Assembly: GCF_003601925.1 (NCBI RefSeq) | Contig: NZ_QZWH01000009.1 | Span: 50,859 to 114,858, forward strand | Origin: Buttiauxella izardii | GTDB taxonomy: Bacteria > Pseudomonadota > Gammaproteobacteria > Enterobacterales > Enterobacteriaceae | Direction of reading: 5' to 3' | Length of the DNA: 64,000 bases | Part shown: positions 11,860-19,847 of the stretch, in pieces | Layout of the letters: each line of letters starts with the position of its first letter | How positions within the stretch are numbered: the first letter of the stretch is position 1 | Program-made: the position numbers and the translations under genes | The notes under the pieces: generated by a model | Database searches by the model: none | Seen by the model: only the letters and a program-made list of their open reading frames with translations | What the model was told of the DNA's origin: nothing

Positions 11860-14280
11860 TCAGGCATGTGAAGCGGCGAGCGTTCCGTTATTAACATGAT
11901 TAGGTAAGGCAGAGTGGGTAAGCGCTGCCGACGGCGAGGTGTTCATTGCCGCCATCGCGTGAACCAACGGCCCGGCAGCGCCGGAAGTGTCGTTTATATT
12001 TGCGATAAGAATGTTGGTGCTGAAATTTCCCTTCTGCCACATTTCATCCATTGAGGCTTCAAATGTTCCTTGAACATTGTCGTTACGGTAAGCGCCCCAA
12101 GGGTTGGTCAAAATAAAATCCTGGGTCGATTCATCAAAACCGATAATTCCAAATGCATGCCCACTCACGAAGTTTGTTTGCCCGGTCGCGGTATTTTTTG
12201 AATTGGCCCAACTGGAAAGTTGTGCCGGCGCACCATTGAGCACCGCCGTTTTCAGGATTTCAAAATTAGTGGTGTCCCATTTTTCCTCAGACGTTACTAA
12301 CGCTCGGAATGAAGTCAATGTATCGCCGGTAATCTCCTCCATCTTAATATGACCCCCTCCCAGGCTTGAGTAATTATTAATGTCATTCATATACGTGGCT
12401 TCAAAAGCAACGTTCGCACGTTCAACAATCGCCGCCCAACTTGAATTAGCCGAATTCTCACCGTAGCTGCAAACATTACCATCGACGGTCACCCAATGAG
12501 GCTCTCCTTTATTAAAGAAACGCACGCTATAGGTGTTATTTGGGTTCTCAACGATCATTGATTTAATGAAATCAGGTGCAATATTCACCACCGCCTGAAG
12601 CGCTGAAAGAAGAGCACAATCGCTAACGCCTCCTTGAGTAATGTCATTAATGGATGGACCCCCTTTGGCGAACAGCGGGCGACCTTCGACATGTGCCATT
12701 GAAGATGATGCTGGCGCGTTTGCCCCATCAAACCAGGTGGAAATTAACTGATTAAATTGTGTGACAGACGAGCCAGCAGCCAGGCTACCGATTCGCTCGC
12801 CAGGCCCCGTTGCCGTCCAGTTAATGGATGCACCACTTGTACCAATCAGCCCATTGACCAGCGAATAGATTGCCGAGTCAGTTCCGCAAACGTTGCCAAT
12901 TTCCTGCACATAATTTTTGATATCACCGTACTGGTTGGCGCTGAGATTGCCGGTTAATTGCGCGGCAAAATCTTTCAGTACAGACTCAATCGACTGGAAG
13001 CTGAATAATGAAGCGTCGTTGGTGACGGCATTGTGCATCAGCTCTTTTAGCGCCGGGTCGCTGATTCTATCAACCAGTGCGAATCCCGTTTCTACAGACG
13101 TGTTAATTAATGAATTCTGGCTTTCTGGCAATTGCGCAATTTGTTCAATCGACATCAATTGAGAAACGGTTAGCAGCTGATCGGTCGACAAGGACGACAT
13201 GACATCGCTCAGTGCCGGTAAATCATTAATCGTCCAGAAGTGCTGGTAGTCCAGGGCCGCGAATGTCGCTGGGCTAAGCGTTCTCAGCTGTGCTGGGGTG
13301 AAGGCTGCAAACATAGCTGTATCGAGATTGTTGAGGAATGCTGCCGGAAGCAACGATAGATCATCGCCAAAGCCCGCAATTTGAACCGGCGTAAATCCAT
13401 TGATTGCCGCCGCCGGAATCAAGTCAAAACTCTTCAATGCCTGAATTTGCTCAGCACTGAATGTTGAAACCTGCTTCGCCGTCAGTCCCAGATATTCCTT
13501 TTTAGATAATTGTCCAATGGCGGAAACAGACAACCCGGAAATATCTAAATAACCGAATTGCTCGCTGGTCAAATCGCCAATACGCGATGAGGCGGCAACT
13601 TGCGCAGCGGTTAATGCCGCCAGATGTTGGTTATCCAGCTTTAAGAAATTAGCCGACGTTAACTCGTTAAGGTGCTTGCTGCTAATTGCCTGGAATGTCT
13701 CTGTACTCAGATTGTTCAGGAAGGTTGAGTTGAACCAGTAAAAGGTGGTCGTCCAACTGGTTATCTGGCTGACCGTTAAGGCCGCCGCATGCGCACTATC
13801 TATGCCGGTAAGATTAGCACCTGTCAGGCCGCTAAGTTGTTTGGCATTGATAGCCTGAAATGCTGGAATACTTAAGCTGTTCAGCCAGTTAGCATCGAAC
13901 CAGTAAAAGCTGCAATTGATACCCGCGACCTGCTCGGCTGTGAAAGTGGATAAATGCGCTGCATCCACACCACAAAGCGTGTTGGCGGTGAACTCACCCA
14001 TCTGAGCGGGCGTTAGGCCCTGAAGCGCCTCCATGCTCAGGTTGTTGACCCAACCAGGCTTAAACCAGTACATGCTGATACTGATTTGTTGCACCATTTC
14101 GGCGGTAAACCCAGCAGCGGCTTCGTCCGGCATCCATGAGGTGTGGCCCATCGCGTAAATTTGCGCTGGCGTCATTTTGCTGACGAAATCGGCGGTCAGT
14201 AGCTCGTAATCCGCCTGACTCCATGAACTAATTTTATTAAGGTCAGGCATTGCAGTGTTGTTTTGAGTTGAATCAGACAC
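11860..14280 (-). CDS. Calpain-like (C2) cysteine peptidase with 55-residue repeats, probable type I secretion cargo
   Basis: The protein has about 806 residues. A GTG at 14280 is preceded by AAGGAG at 6 bases and is preferred to the ATG at 14304, which lacks a good ribosome site. It has no N-terminal signal peptide. Residues about 69-233 are three 55-residue repeats marked by YWF, N-x-L-S and LTxxQ motifs. Shorter LT/FT-x-x-Q units follow to about residue 390. Residues about 530-765 look like a calpain core: Q-G-G-V-S-D-C-A-L-L matches the QGxxGDCW active-site motif (Gln 549, Cys 555), SWAAIVERA matches the conserved W-x-x-L-x-E-K-A helix, GHAFGI gives the catalytic His 708 and LTNPWG the catalytic Asn 726. 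No calcium-binding RTX nonapeptides or EF-hands were seen. The alanine-rich, charge-poor last 45 residues could hold a C-terminal type I signal. It diverges from a complete type I secretion operon. Substrate and target are unknown. Confidence 0.8.
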   Translation of the reverse strand: MSDSTQNNTAMPDLNKISSWSQADYELLTADFVSKMTPAQIYAMGHTSWMPDEAAAGFTAEMVQQISISMYWFKPGWVNNLSMEALQGLTPAQMGEFTANTLCGVDAAHLSTFTAEQVAGINCSFYWFDANWLNSLSIPAFQAINAKQLSGLTGANLTGIDSAHAAALTVSQITSWTTTFYWFNSTFLNNLSTETFQAISSKHLNELTSANFLKLDNQHLAALTAAQVAASSRIGDLTSEQFGYLDISGLSVSAIGQLSKKEYLGLTAKQVSTFSAEQIQALKSFDLIPAAAINGFTPVQIAGFGDDLSLLPAAFLNNLDTAMFAAFTPAQLRTLSPATFAALDYQHFWTINDLPALSDVMSSLSTDQLLTVSQLMSIEQIAQLPESQNSLINTSVETGFALVDRISDPALKELMHNAVTNDASLFSFQSIESVLKDFAAQLTGNLSANQYGDIKNYVQEIGNVCGTDSAIYSLVNGLIGTSGASINWTATGPGERIGSLAAGSSVTQFNQLISTWFDGANAPASSSMAHVEGRPLFAKGGPSINDITQGGVSDCALLSALQAVVNIAPDFIKSMIVENPNNTYSVRFFNKGEPHWVTVDGNVCSYGENSANSSWAAIVERANVAFEATYMNDINNYSSLGGGHIKMEEITGDTLTSFRALVTSEEKWDTTNFEILKTAVLNGAPAQLSSWANSKNTATGQTNFVSGHAFGIIGFDESTQDFILTNPWGAYRNDNVQGTFEASMDEMWQKGNFSTNILIANINDTSGAAGPLVHAMAAMNTSPSAALTHSALPNHVNNGTLAASHA

Positions 14281-14799
14281 AGTTGTCTCCTTGCCGGAAT
14301 ACATACCTAAAAAGAGTTAAATAAAACCCTAAAGGATGAAAATAATTATTGATGGGTAATCCACCCATTTCTTCATAAAAAAGAAATAGATGAATTCAGG
14401 TAAATATTATCAATCACAATATTTATCGGCAGGTTTATTTTTAGCGCATTTTTCACTCTAATAGATTAAATATGGACATTTCAAAATAATTCCGAGGTTA
14501 CAACTTTAAGTTGGATTTTACGATTATAAACATTAACGTACTTATTCTGATCAAATAATAAAAAGGTAATAATGAAAGGATGCATAACTGTTAAAGATAA
14601 TAATAAAAAAAGAACGCACCTTCCCTTCAACTCTCACCTTAAATGTCCAATATTACCTATTTTTAATGAAGCGACGTATTTTGACAACCCTTAGCCCCCT
14701 GTGATATTTAATCGCGCAACTTCACTATATCCTTCTGTATAGCCCTCTTGTTATTGGCCTTGTTAATTAAAATGACTTATATGTTGTCGGCGGTATCTC
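14281..14799. other. AT-rich divergent promoter region of the type I secretion locus
   Basis: About 520 non-coding bases separate the calpain-like gene (leftward) from the exporter operon (rightward). The stretch is visibly AT-rich compared with its flanks, as in H-NS-silenced acquired DNA. It contains a small inverted repeat (ATGGGT / ACCCAT, 14352-14368). Promoters in both directions are expected, but no convincing -35/-10 pair or named operator could be assigned. Confidence 0.6.
14789..14798 (+). promoter_or_regulatory. Possible ops-like (RfaH recruitment) element
   Basis: GGCGGTATCT lies directly before the start of the HlyB-like gene. It differs at one of the first eight positions from the ops core GGCGGTAG, through which RfaH controls hly operons. 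The mismatch and the very close position to the ATG make this tentative; it may simply be the weak ribosome site. Confidence 0.25.
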
Positions 14800-16968
14800 A
14801 TGGATAGCGGGTTTTTCTGTTTGCAGGTCATCGGCGCTTTTCACCAGGTCGTGGTCGACAAAATAAACCTCGAGCATCAACTCGCCGGTCATATGGAGAT
14901 GTCCGCGAACGGGAAACTCGTGTTTAGCCAACGGGCTATATTACTGGCAGCGCACTCTCTGGGGCTGAAAACCAAAGTGGTTCGCCAGGATCCACGCCGC
15001 ATGGATAAAGCCGCGTTACCGGCGGTGGCACAACATCTTGATGGGCGTTACTTTATTCTTGGAAAATACGACCCGGGAAGTAAGAATGATAATCACACCG
15101 TAAAACCGCGCCTGCTTATTCAGCATGAAAATAGACCTCCTGAGTTTATTAATGTTGATGAATTGGCCGAAATCTGGACGGGTGAGGTTATTTACTTCGC
15201 CAGCAAAGTCAATTTCAGCGGCACGCTCGCCAAATTTGATTTCACCTGGTTTATTCCGGCAATCATTAAGTACCGGCGTATTTTGGGTGAAATTATGCTC
15301 ATCTCGCTGGTGCTACAACTCATTGGTTTAGTCACGCCGCTTTTCTTCCAGGTGGTGATGGATAAAGTGCTGGTTAACCATGCGATGAAAACGTTGCATG
15401 TGGTGGCGATTGGCCTGGTGGCAGCGAATATATTTGAAGCATTATTAAGCGGGATTCGCACTTGGGTATTTGCCCATACCAGCAGCAAGCTGGATGTGGA
15501 ATTAGGCGCGCGCCTGTTCCGCCATATGCTCAATTTGCCGATTGCTTATTTCCAGAGCCGTCGCGTTGGGGATTCCGTTGCTCGCGTCCGTGAGCTGGAA
15601 AATATCCGCTCGTTTCTGACCGGTAATGCCATCACGGTAGTGCTCGATATTCTTTTCTCGTTCATCTTCCTGGCGGTGATGTTTAGCTACAGCGTAAAAC
15701 TGACGCTGATCGTTATCGCTTCCATTCCGCTTTATATCTTTTTATCGGTGGTATTCACGCCGGTTTTGCGCCGCCGCCTGAATGAAAAATTCAATAAATC
15801 CGCCGAAAACCAGTCATTCCTGGTCGAAACCATCAGCAATATCGACACCGTAAAAGCGATGGCCGTTGAGCCACGGTGGGTGAAAAACTGGGATGACCAA
15901 CTGGCGGGATATGTGACATCCGGGCTATCCGCGACCAATATTTCCACGATTACCAATGGCGCTATCACCTTGATTAGTAAGCTGGTGACCGCCGCAATTA
16001 TGTGGATAGGTGCCAGTCTGGTGATTGATAACCAACTGACGGTCGGTGCATTAGTCGCGTTTAATATGCTTTCCGGCCAGGTTTCGCAGCCCATTTTACG
16101 CCTGGCGCAGCTGTGGAATGATTTCCAGCAGGTCGGTATTTCCATGAGTCGCCTTGGGGATATTTTAAATACGCATCCTGAGGTGGTTGACGAAAAATCA
16201 CGTCTGCCGACATTGTCCGGGGCGATTGAATTTGACCAGGTTTCCTTCCGCTATCGCCCTGATGCGTCAGAAGTTCTGCGCACCGTGAGCCTGGCGATTA
16301 AGCCAGGTGAAGTGATTGGCATCGTCGGGCGTTCCGGTTCCGGGAAAAGCACGCTGACAAAACTGGTGCAGCGCCTTTATATCCCCGCTCGCGGGCGAGT
16401 GCTGTTGGACGGGCACGATTTGGCAGTGATCAACACCACTTCGCTCAGGCACCAAATCGGCGTGGTACTGCAAGAAAACAACCTGTTTAACCGCTCGATC
16501 CGCGCCAATATCGCGCTGACTAACCCGACGCTGCCGATAGAAGCGGTGATTGAAGCCGCGAAACTTGCCGGGGCACATGAGTTTATTTGTGAGTTACCAG
16601 AAGGTTACGACACGATGGTAGGCGAGCATGGCACCGGCTTGTCCGGCGGGCAGCGCCAGCGTATTGCTATCGCCCGCGCCTTAATCTCCAACCCGCGCAT
16701 TTTGATTTTTGATGAAGCCACCAGCGCGCTGGATTATGAATCCGAGAAAATCATTCAGGATAATATGCGCCGCATCTGTGCGGGCAGAACGGTGATTATT
16801 ATTGCGCACCGGTTGTCTGCGGTGCGCGAGGCCAATCGTATTGTGGTGATGGAGCGCGGGCAGATTGCCGAAGTGGGCCATCATGATGAACTCGTGCAAA
16901 ACCCGGACGGCATCTACGCGCATTTATATCGCCTGCAACAAGGCACAGTCAAAGAGGCTCGCGTATGA
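14800..16968 (+). CDS. HlyB-type type I secretion ABC transporter
   Basis: This 722-residue protein has the order C39-like domain (about 1-130), six-helix membrane domain (about 150-430) and nucleotide-binding domain (about 470-710). It is very similar to E. coli HlyB, including the stretch LAKFDFTWFIPAIIKYRR at the start of the membrane domain. The N-terminal peptidase-like domain reads D-S-G where active C39 peptidases have D-C-G, so it is a degenerate (non-cleaving) substrate-docking domain as in RTX exporters. The ATPase has Walker A GRSGSGKS (about 510-517), signature LSGGQ (about 614), Walker B ILIFDE and an H-loop histidine in IIAHRLS, so it should be active. It is the first gene of a three-gene operon and overlaps the HlyD-like gene by 4 bases. 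The ribosome site before the ATG is weak. It probably exports the divergently encoded calpain-like protein. Confidence 0.95.
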   Translation: MDSGFFCLQVIGAFHQVVVDKINLEHQLAGHMEMSANGKLVFSQRAILLAAHSLGLKTKVVRQDPRRMDKAALPAVAQHLDGRYFILGKYDPGSKNDNHTVKPRLLIQHENRPPEFINVDELAEIWTGEVIYFASKVNFSGTLAKFDFTWFIPAIIKYRRILGEIMLISLVLQLIGLVTPLFFQVVMDKVLVNHAMKTLHVVAIGLVAANIFEALLSGIRTWVFAHTSSKLDVELGARLFRHMLNLPIAYFQSRRVGDSVARVRELENIRSFLTGNAITVVLDILFSFIFLAVMFSYSVKLTLIVIASIPLYIFLSVVFTPVLRRRLNEKFNKSAENQSFLVETISNIDTVKAMAVEPRWVKNWDDQLAGYVTSGLSATNISTITNGAITLISKLVTAAIMWIGASLVIDNQLTVGALVAFNMLSGQVSQPILRLAQLWNDFQQVGISMSRLGDILNTHPEVVDEKSRLPTLSGAIEFDQVSFRYRPDASEVLRTVSLAIKPGEVIGIVGRSGSGKSTLTKLVQRLYIPARGRVLLDGHDLAVINTTSLRHQIGVVLQENNLFNRSIRANIALTNPTLPIEAVIEAAKLAGAHEFICELPEGYDTMVGEHGTGLSGGQRQRIAIARALISNPRILIFDEATSALDYESEKIIQDNMRRICAGRTVIIIAHRLSAVREANRIVVMERGQIAEVGHHDELVQNPDGIYAHLYRLQQGTVKEARV

Positions 16969-18356
16969 ATTTGCACTTTAGCGCCAGCCGCGAACTGTTG
17001 AAACGCTACCGTTCGCACTTTGCCTTCTTCTGGAAGCAGCGCCACGCCCTCACCCCACCGACACTGAAAGCTGACGAAGCGGAGTTTTTACCCGCCGCGC
17101 TGGCGTTGCAACTGGCCCCGGTTTCCCCCACCGCTCGCTGGACGGCGCGCCTGCTAATGGTGCTAATCGTTTTCCTGGTGCTGTGGTCGGTGTTCGGCAA
17201 AGTCGACATTATTGTCTCCGCCAGTGGCAAAATCATTCCAACGGCTCATGCCAAAACCATCGCCTCGGTAGAAACCGCGCGCGTTGAGCGAATATTTGTC
17301 AGCGACGGGCAAAAGGTACATGCCGGTGAACCATTGCTGGTACTCGATACGCAAATGATTGACCACGAAAAAATGCGTGCGCAAGTTGGTCTGGAAACTG
17401 CGGTATTGCAGGTCGCGCGTTCGCGCGCGCTGCTGGATTCGCTCGCCGCCAATAAATTTATCGCACTCGGCAATATCGACAACATCGCTCCTGAAAAGGT
17501 CGCCGATGCCCGCCTCCAGCTTGCCAGCCAGTGGCTGAATGTCGAAAGCCATCTGCAAGATTTGGACGGTGAAATTACCCGTTATAGCCAGCAACTGCCG
17601 CTGGTTCAGGAGCGGGCGCAGAACTATAAAGAGCTGGCTGCGAATCATGACGTTTCGGTCATTTCCTGGCAGGAAAAAGAACAAGAGATGATTGAGCTGA
17701 CCGGCAAGCTCGCCGATGCCCGCCATCAGCGCGAGGCGTTTATTGCCGAAACCCGCAAGAAAACCGAAGACGATCTGAACGATGGGATGCGCCAGCAGGC
17801 CGAGGCGCATCAGGATGTGCAACGCGCTGCCGCCCATCAAACTCAGCTCCAGCTTTCCGCGCCAGTTGACGGCACCGTTCAACAGTTAACAGTGCATACG
17901 GTTGGCGGAGTGGTCAGCGCCGCCCAGCCTTTGATGGTGATCGTACCCGCGCAAAACCAGGTTGAGATAGAAGCCATCGTCGAAAACAAAGACATCGGAT
18001 TTATTCATCAAGGCCAAAAGGCGGCGGTAAAAATCGAGGCGTTTGATTACACCCGCTACGGCATGATGCCGGGGGAAGTCACTTATGTTTCACGCGATGC
18101 GCTGAATGCCGGGACGAGCAACTCGCCCGAAAACACACCAACCAATAACAGCCAGAGCGCGCAAAAACCGCAGAATTCGCAATACGCAATCCACATCAAA
18201 CTGGCACACAAAACTATGGACATTGATGGCAAGGCGTCTGCCCTCAGGCCGGGCATGAGCGCCAGTATTGAAATTAAAACCGGCAGCCGTCGGGTGATTG
18301 AATACTTCCTTTCGCCGCTGATTCAACACACACATGAGAGCCTGAATGAACGCTAG
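16965..18356 (+). CDS. HlyD-type membrane fusion protein
   Basis: This 463-residue protein has a cytoplasmic N-terminus (about 1-60), one membrane span (about 62-80) and a periplasmic part. That part carries the split biotinyl-lipoyl motif (SASGKIIPTAHAKTIASVE near residue 86 and SAPVDGTVQQLTVHTVGG near residue 297) around a long coiled coil (about 125-290). This is the adaptor that joins the ABC exporter to the outer-membrane channel. The coiled coil and C-terminal beta domain are intact. It starts inside the transporter stop and overlaps the TolC-like gene by 11 bases, indicating tight translational coupling. Confidence 0.95.
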   Translation: MNLHFSASRELLKRYRSHFAFFWKQRHALTPPTLKADEAEFLPAALALQLAPVSPTARWTARLLMVLIVFLVLWSVFGKVDIIVSASGKIIPTAHAKTIASVETARVERIFVSDGQKVHAGEPLLVLDTQMIDHEKMRAQVGLETAVLQVARSRALLDSLAANKFIALGNIDNIAPEKVADARLQLASQWLNVESHLQDLDGEITRYSQQLPLVQERAQNYKELAANHDVSVISWQEKEQEMIELTGKLADARHQREAFIAETRKKTEDDLNDGMRQQAEAHQDVQRAAAHQTQLQLSAPVDGTVQQLTVHTVGGVVSAAQPLMVIVPAQNQVEIEAIVENKDIGFIHQGQKAAVKIEAFDYTRYGMMPGEVTYVSRDALNAGTSNSPENTPTNNSQSAQKPQNSQYAIHIKLAHKTMDIDGKASALRPGMSASIEIKTGSRRVIEYFLSPLIQHTHESLNER

Positions 18357-19770
18357 AAAGGTTTTCGTCACGTTTTGCCTGCTCGGATTGTGGGTGCAGC
18401 CAGCGGCAAGCGACATGCTGGACGACCCGCTACTGGCGCAGCCCGTGCAATTACAAGACGGCGCAACGCTGCCGGATGCCAGCCGTATCGACTGCGCCAG
18501 CGCGGTGGATTTTACTCAGCCGCTGGCGCTGACAGACGCGGTAGACACGGCACTGTGCAACAACCCGCAAATCCGCGCCACATGGGCGGAAATTAAAGTG
18601 CAAAGCGGCGTGGTCGGCGAAGCGAGAGCGGCGTATCTGCCAACGATTACCGGGTCGGTCAGCCGCCTTAAAGACACCACTACGTATTCTTCCGACTCGC
18701 ACCAGCCCTCTTCGACGAACATCGGCAACCAGTTTTACGGCACGCTAAACTGGCGCTTATTCGATTTTGGCGGGCGCAGCGCAAACCGGGAAGCCGCAAA
18801 CGAAATGCTGCTGGCGGCCATTGCCGGGCACGACGCAGCATTGCAAAAAACCATGGCGTCGGTGATTCAGTCCTGGTTTGAGGCGATGACCAGCCAGGCG
18901 GTGATGAATGCCCGTCAGCAAATTGCGCAGCTCGCACAGCAAACCTTAACGGTGGCTCAGCGCCGTGAAAGCAAAGGTGCCACCACGCAGGACGATACTC
19001 TGCAAGCCGCGACGGCGCTGGCAAAAGCGCAACTTAATGCAATGCACGCCGAAGGGGATTATCAAAAAAACCTCGCGCTGCTCAAGCAGGCGATGGGAAT
19101 CAACCTCGCCACCGCCGTTCATTTACCCACGCAGCCTGAGCGGGTCAATCCTGCGGATATTCACGATCTAAATCAATGGCTGAAACAGGCGCAAAGCCGC
19201 CACCCGGCTATTTCGCAGGCACGGGCAAAATGGCAGGCCGACCAGGACAAGATTATTCAGGTACGTTCGGACGGCCTGCCCACGTTGGATATGACGGCGC
19301 ATATTTCGCGCAATGGTTTTCCAAACCAGGGATTGTCGAGCATTAGCCAGACAGATAAAGATATCGGCCTGACCGTCTCTGTTCCGCTGTTCGATGGCTT
19401 TAGTCGCCACTATAAAATTGAGGAAGCCCGGGCGCAGGCTGAACAAAGTGCGGCGCAACTCGAAGACACCACGGCACATATTCTCACTGACGTTGTAAAA
19501 GCCTGGGCCGATGCGAAAACTGCGCTCGGTGTGCTGACCGTAAGCCAGCAATTACTGGATGCAGCCCAGGCCAGCGTTGACTCATCGCGACGCCGCTACG
19601 ATAAAAATGTGGCGGATATTCTTGAGGTGTTAAACACACAATCCGCGTTGGCAGACGCCCAACAGCAGCGCATTCAGGCTATCGCCGAGTGGCAATCCGC
19701 ACGATTAAGTTTGCTGGCGAATACCGGGATCTTAAGCCAACTCCCAGCCGCCGACGCATCGGCATTTTGA
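18346..19770 (+). CDS. TolC-family outer-membrane channel of the type I system
   Basis: This 474-residue protein has a signal peptide (about residues 1-22, ending PAAS). It has two TolC/OEP repeats rich in long Ala/Gln helices (about 60-260 and 275-465). The stretch LTDAVDTALCNNPQI is the usual start of the first OEP repeat. It would form the outer-membrane tunnel for the HlyB/HlyD pair. Many enterobacterial haemolysin systems use the housekeeping TolC; a dedicated channel in the operon makes this system self-contained, as in Lap- or adhesin-type exporters. It ends 17 bases before the copA promoter, and no separate terminator was seen. Confidence 0.93.
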   Translation: MNARKVFVTFCLLGLWVQPAASDMLDDPLLAQPVQLQDGATLPDASRIDCASAVDFTQPLALTDAVDTALCNNPQIRATWAEIKVQSGVVGEARAAYLPTITGSVSRLKDTTTYSSDSHQPSSTNIGNQFYGTLNWRLFDFGGRSANREAANEMLLAAIAGHDAALQKTMASVIQSWFEAMTSQAVMNARQQIAQLAQQTLTVAQRRESKGATTQDDTLQAATALAKAQLNAMHAEGDYQKNLALLKQAMGINLATAVHLPTQPERVNPADIHDLNQWLKQAQSRHPAISQARAKWQADQDKIIQVRSDGLPTLDMTAHISRNGFPNQGLSSISQTDKDIGLTVSVPLFDGFSRHYKIEEARAQAEQSAAQLEDTTAHILTDVVKAWADAKTALGVLTVSQQLLDAAQASVDSSRRRYDKNVADILEVLNTQSALADAQQQRIQAIAEWQSARLSLLANTGILSQLPAADASAF

Positions 19771-19787
19771 AAAATGACGGGTATCGC

Positions 19788-19818
19788 TTGACCTTCCCCT
19801 GAGGGGAAGGTTTACGCT
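19788..19818 (+). promoter_or_regulatory. copA promoter with CueR operator
   Basis: The -35 TTGACC (19788-19793) and -10 TACGCT (19813-19818) are separated by 19 bases, the over-long spacer typical of MerR-family promoters. Between them lies a perfect dyad, CCTTCCCC-TGA-GGGGAAGG (19792-19810), close to the E. coli CueR box. CueR bound to Cu(I) untwists the spacer to allow transcription. Confidence 0.93.
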
Positions 19819-19847
19819 TACCCTACTTTCAAAAAAGGAGTCTGAAA

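Noticed and set aside
13100..14080. TAL-effector-like repeats in the calpain-like protein
   Set aside because: LTPAQ and FTAEQV resemble the LTPEQV start of TAL units, but the units are 55 or 20-25 residues rather than about 34, and there is no variable di-residue pattern.
11860..14280. RTX calcium-binding nonapeptides in the type I cargo
   Set aside because: No GGxGxDxxx run was found; the few GGG stretches are isolated.
2080..19830. Insertion sequence, integrase or att site at the edges of the secretion island
   Set aside because: No transposase or integrase coding sequence, tRNA or direct repeat could be recognised at either border.
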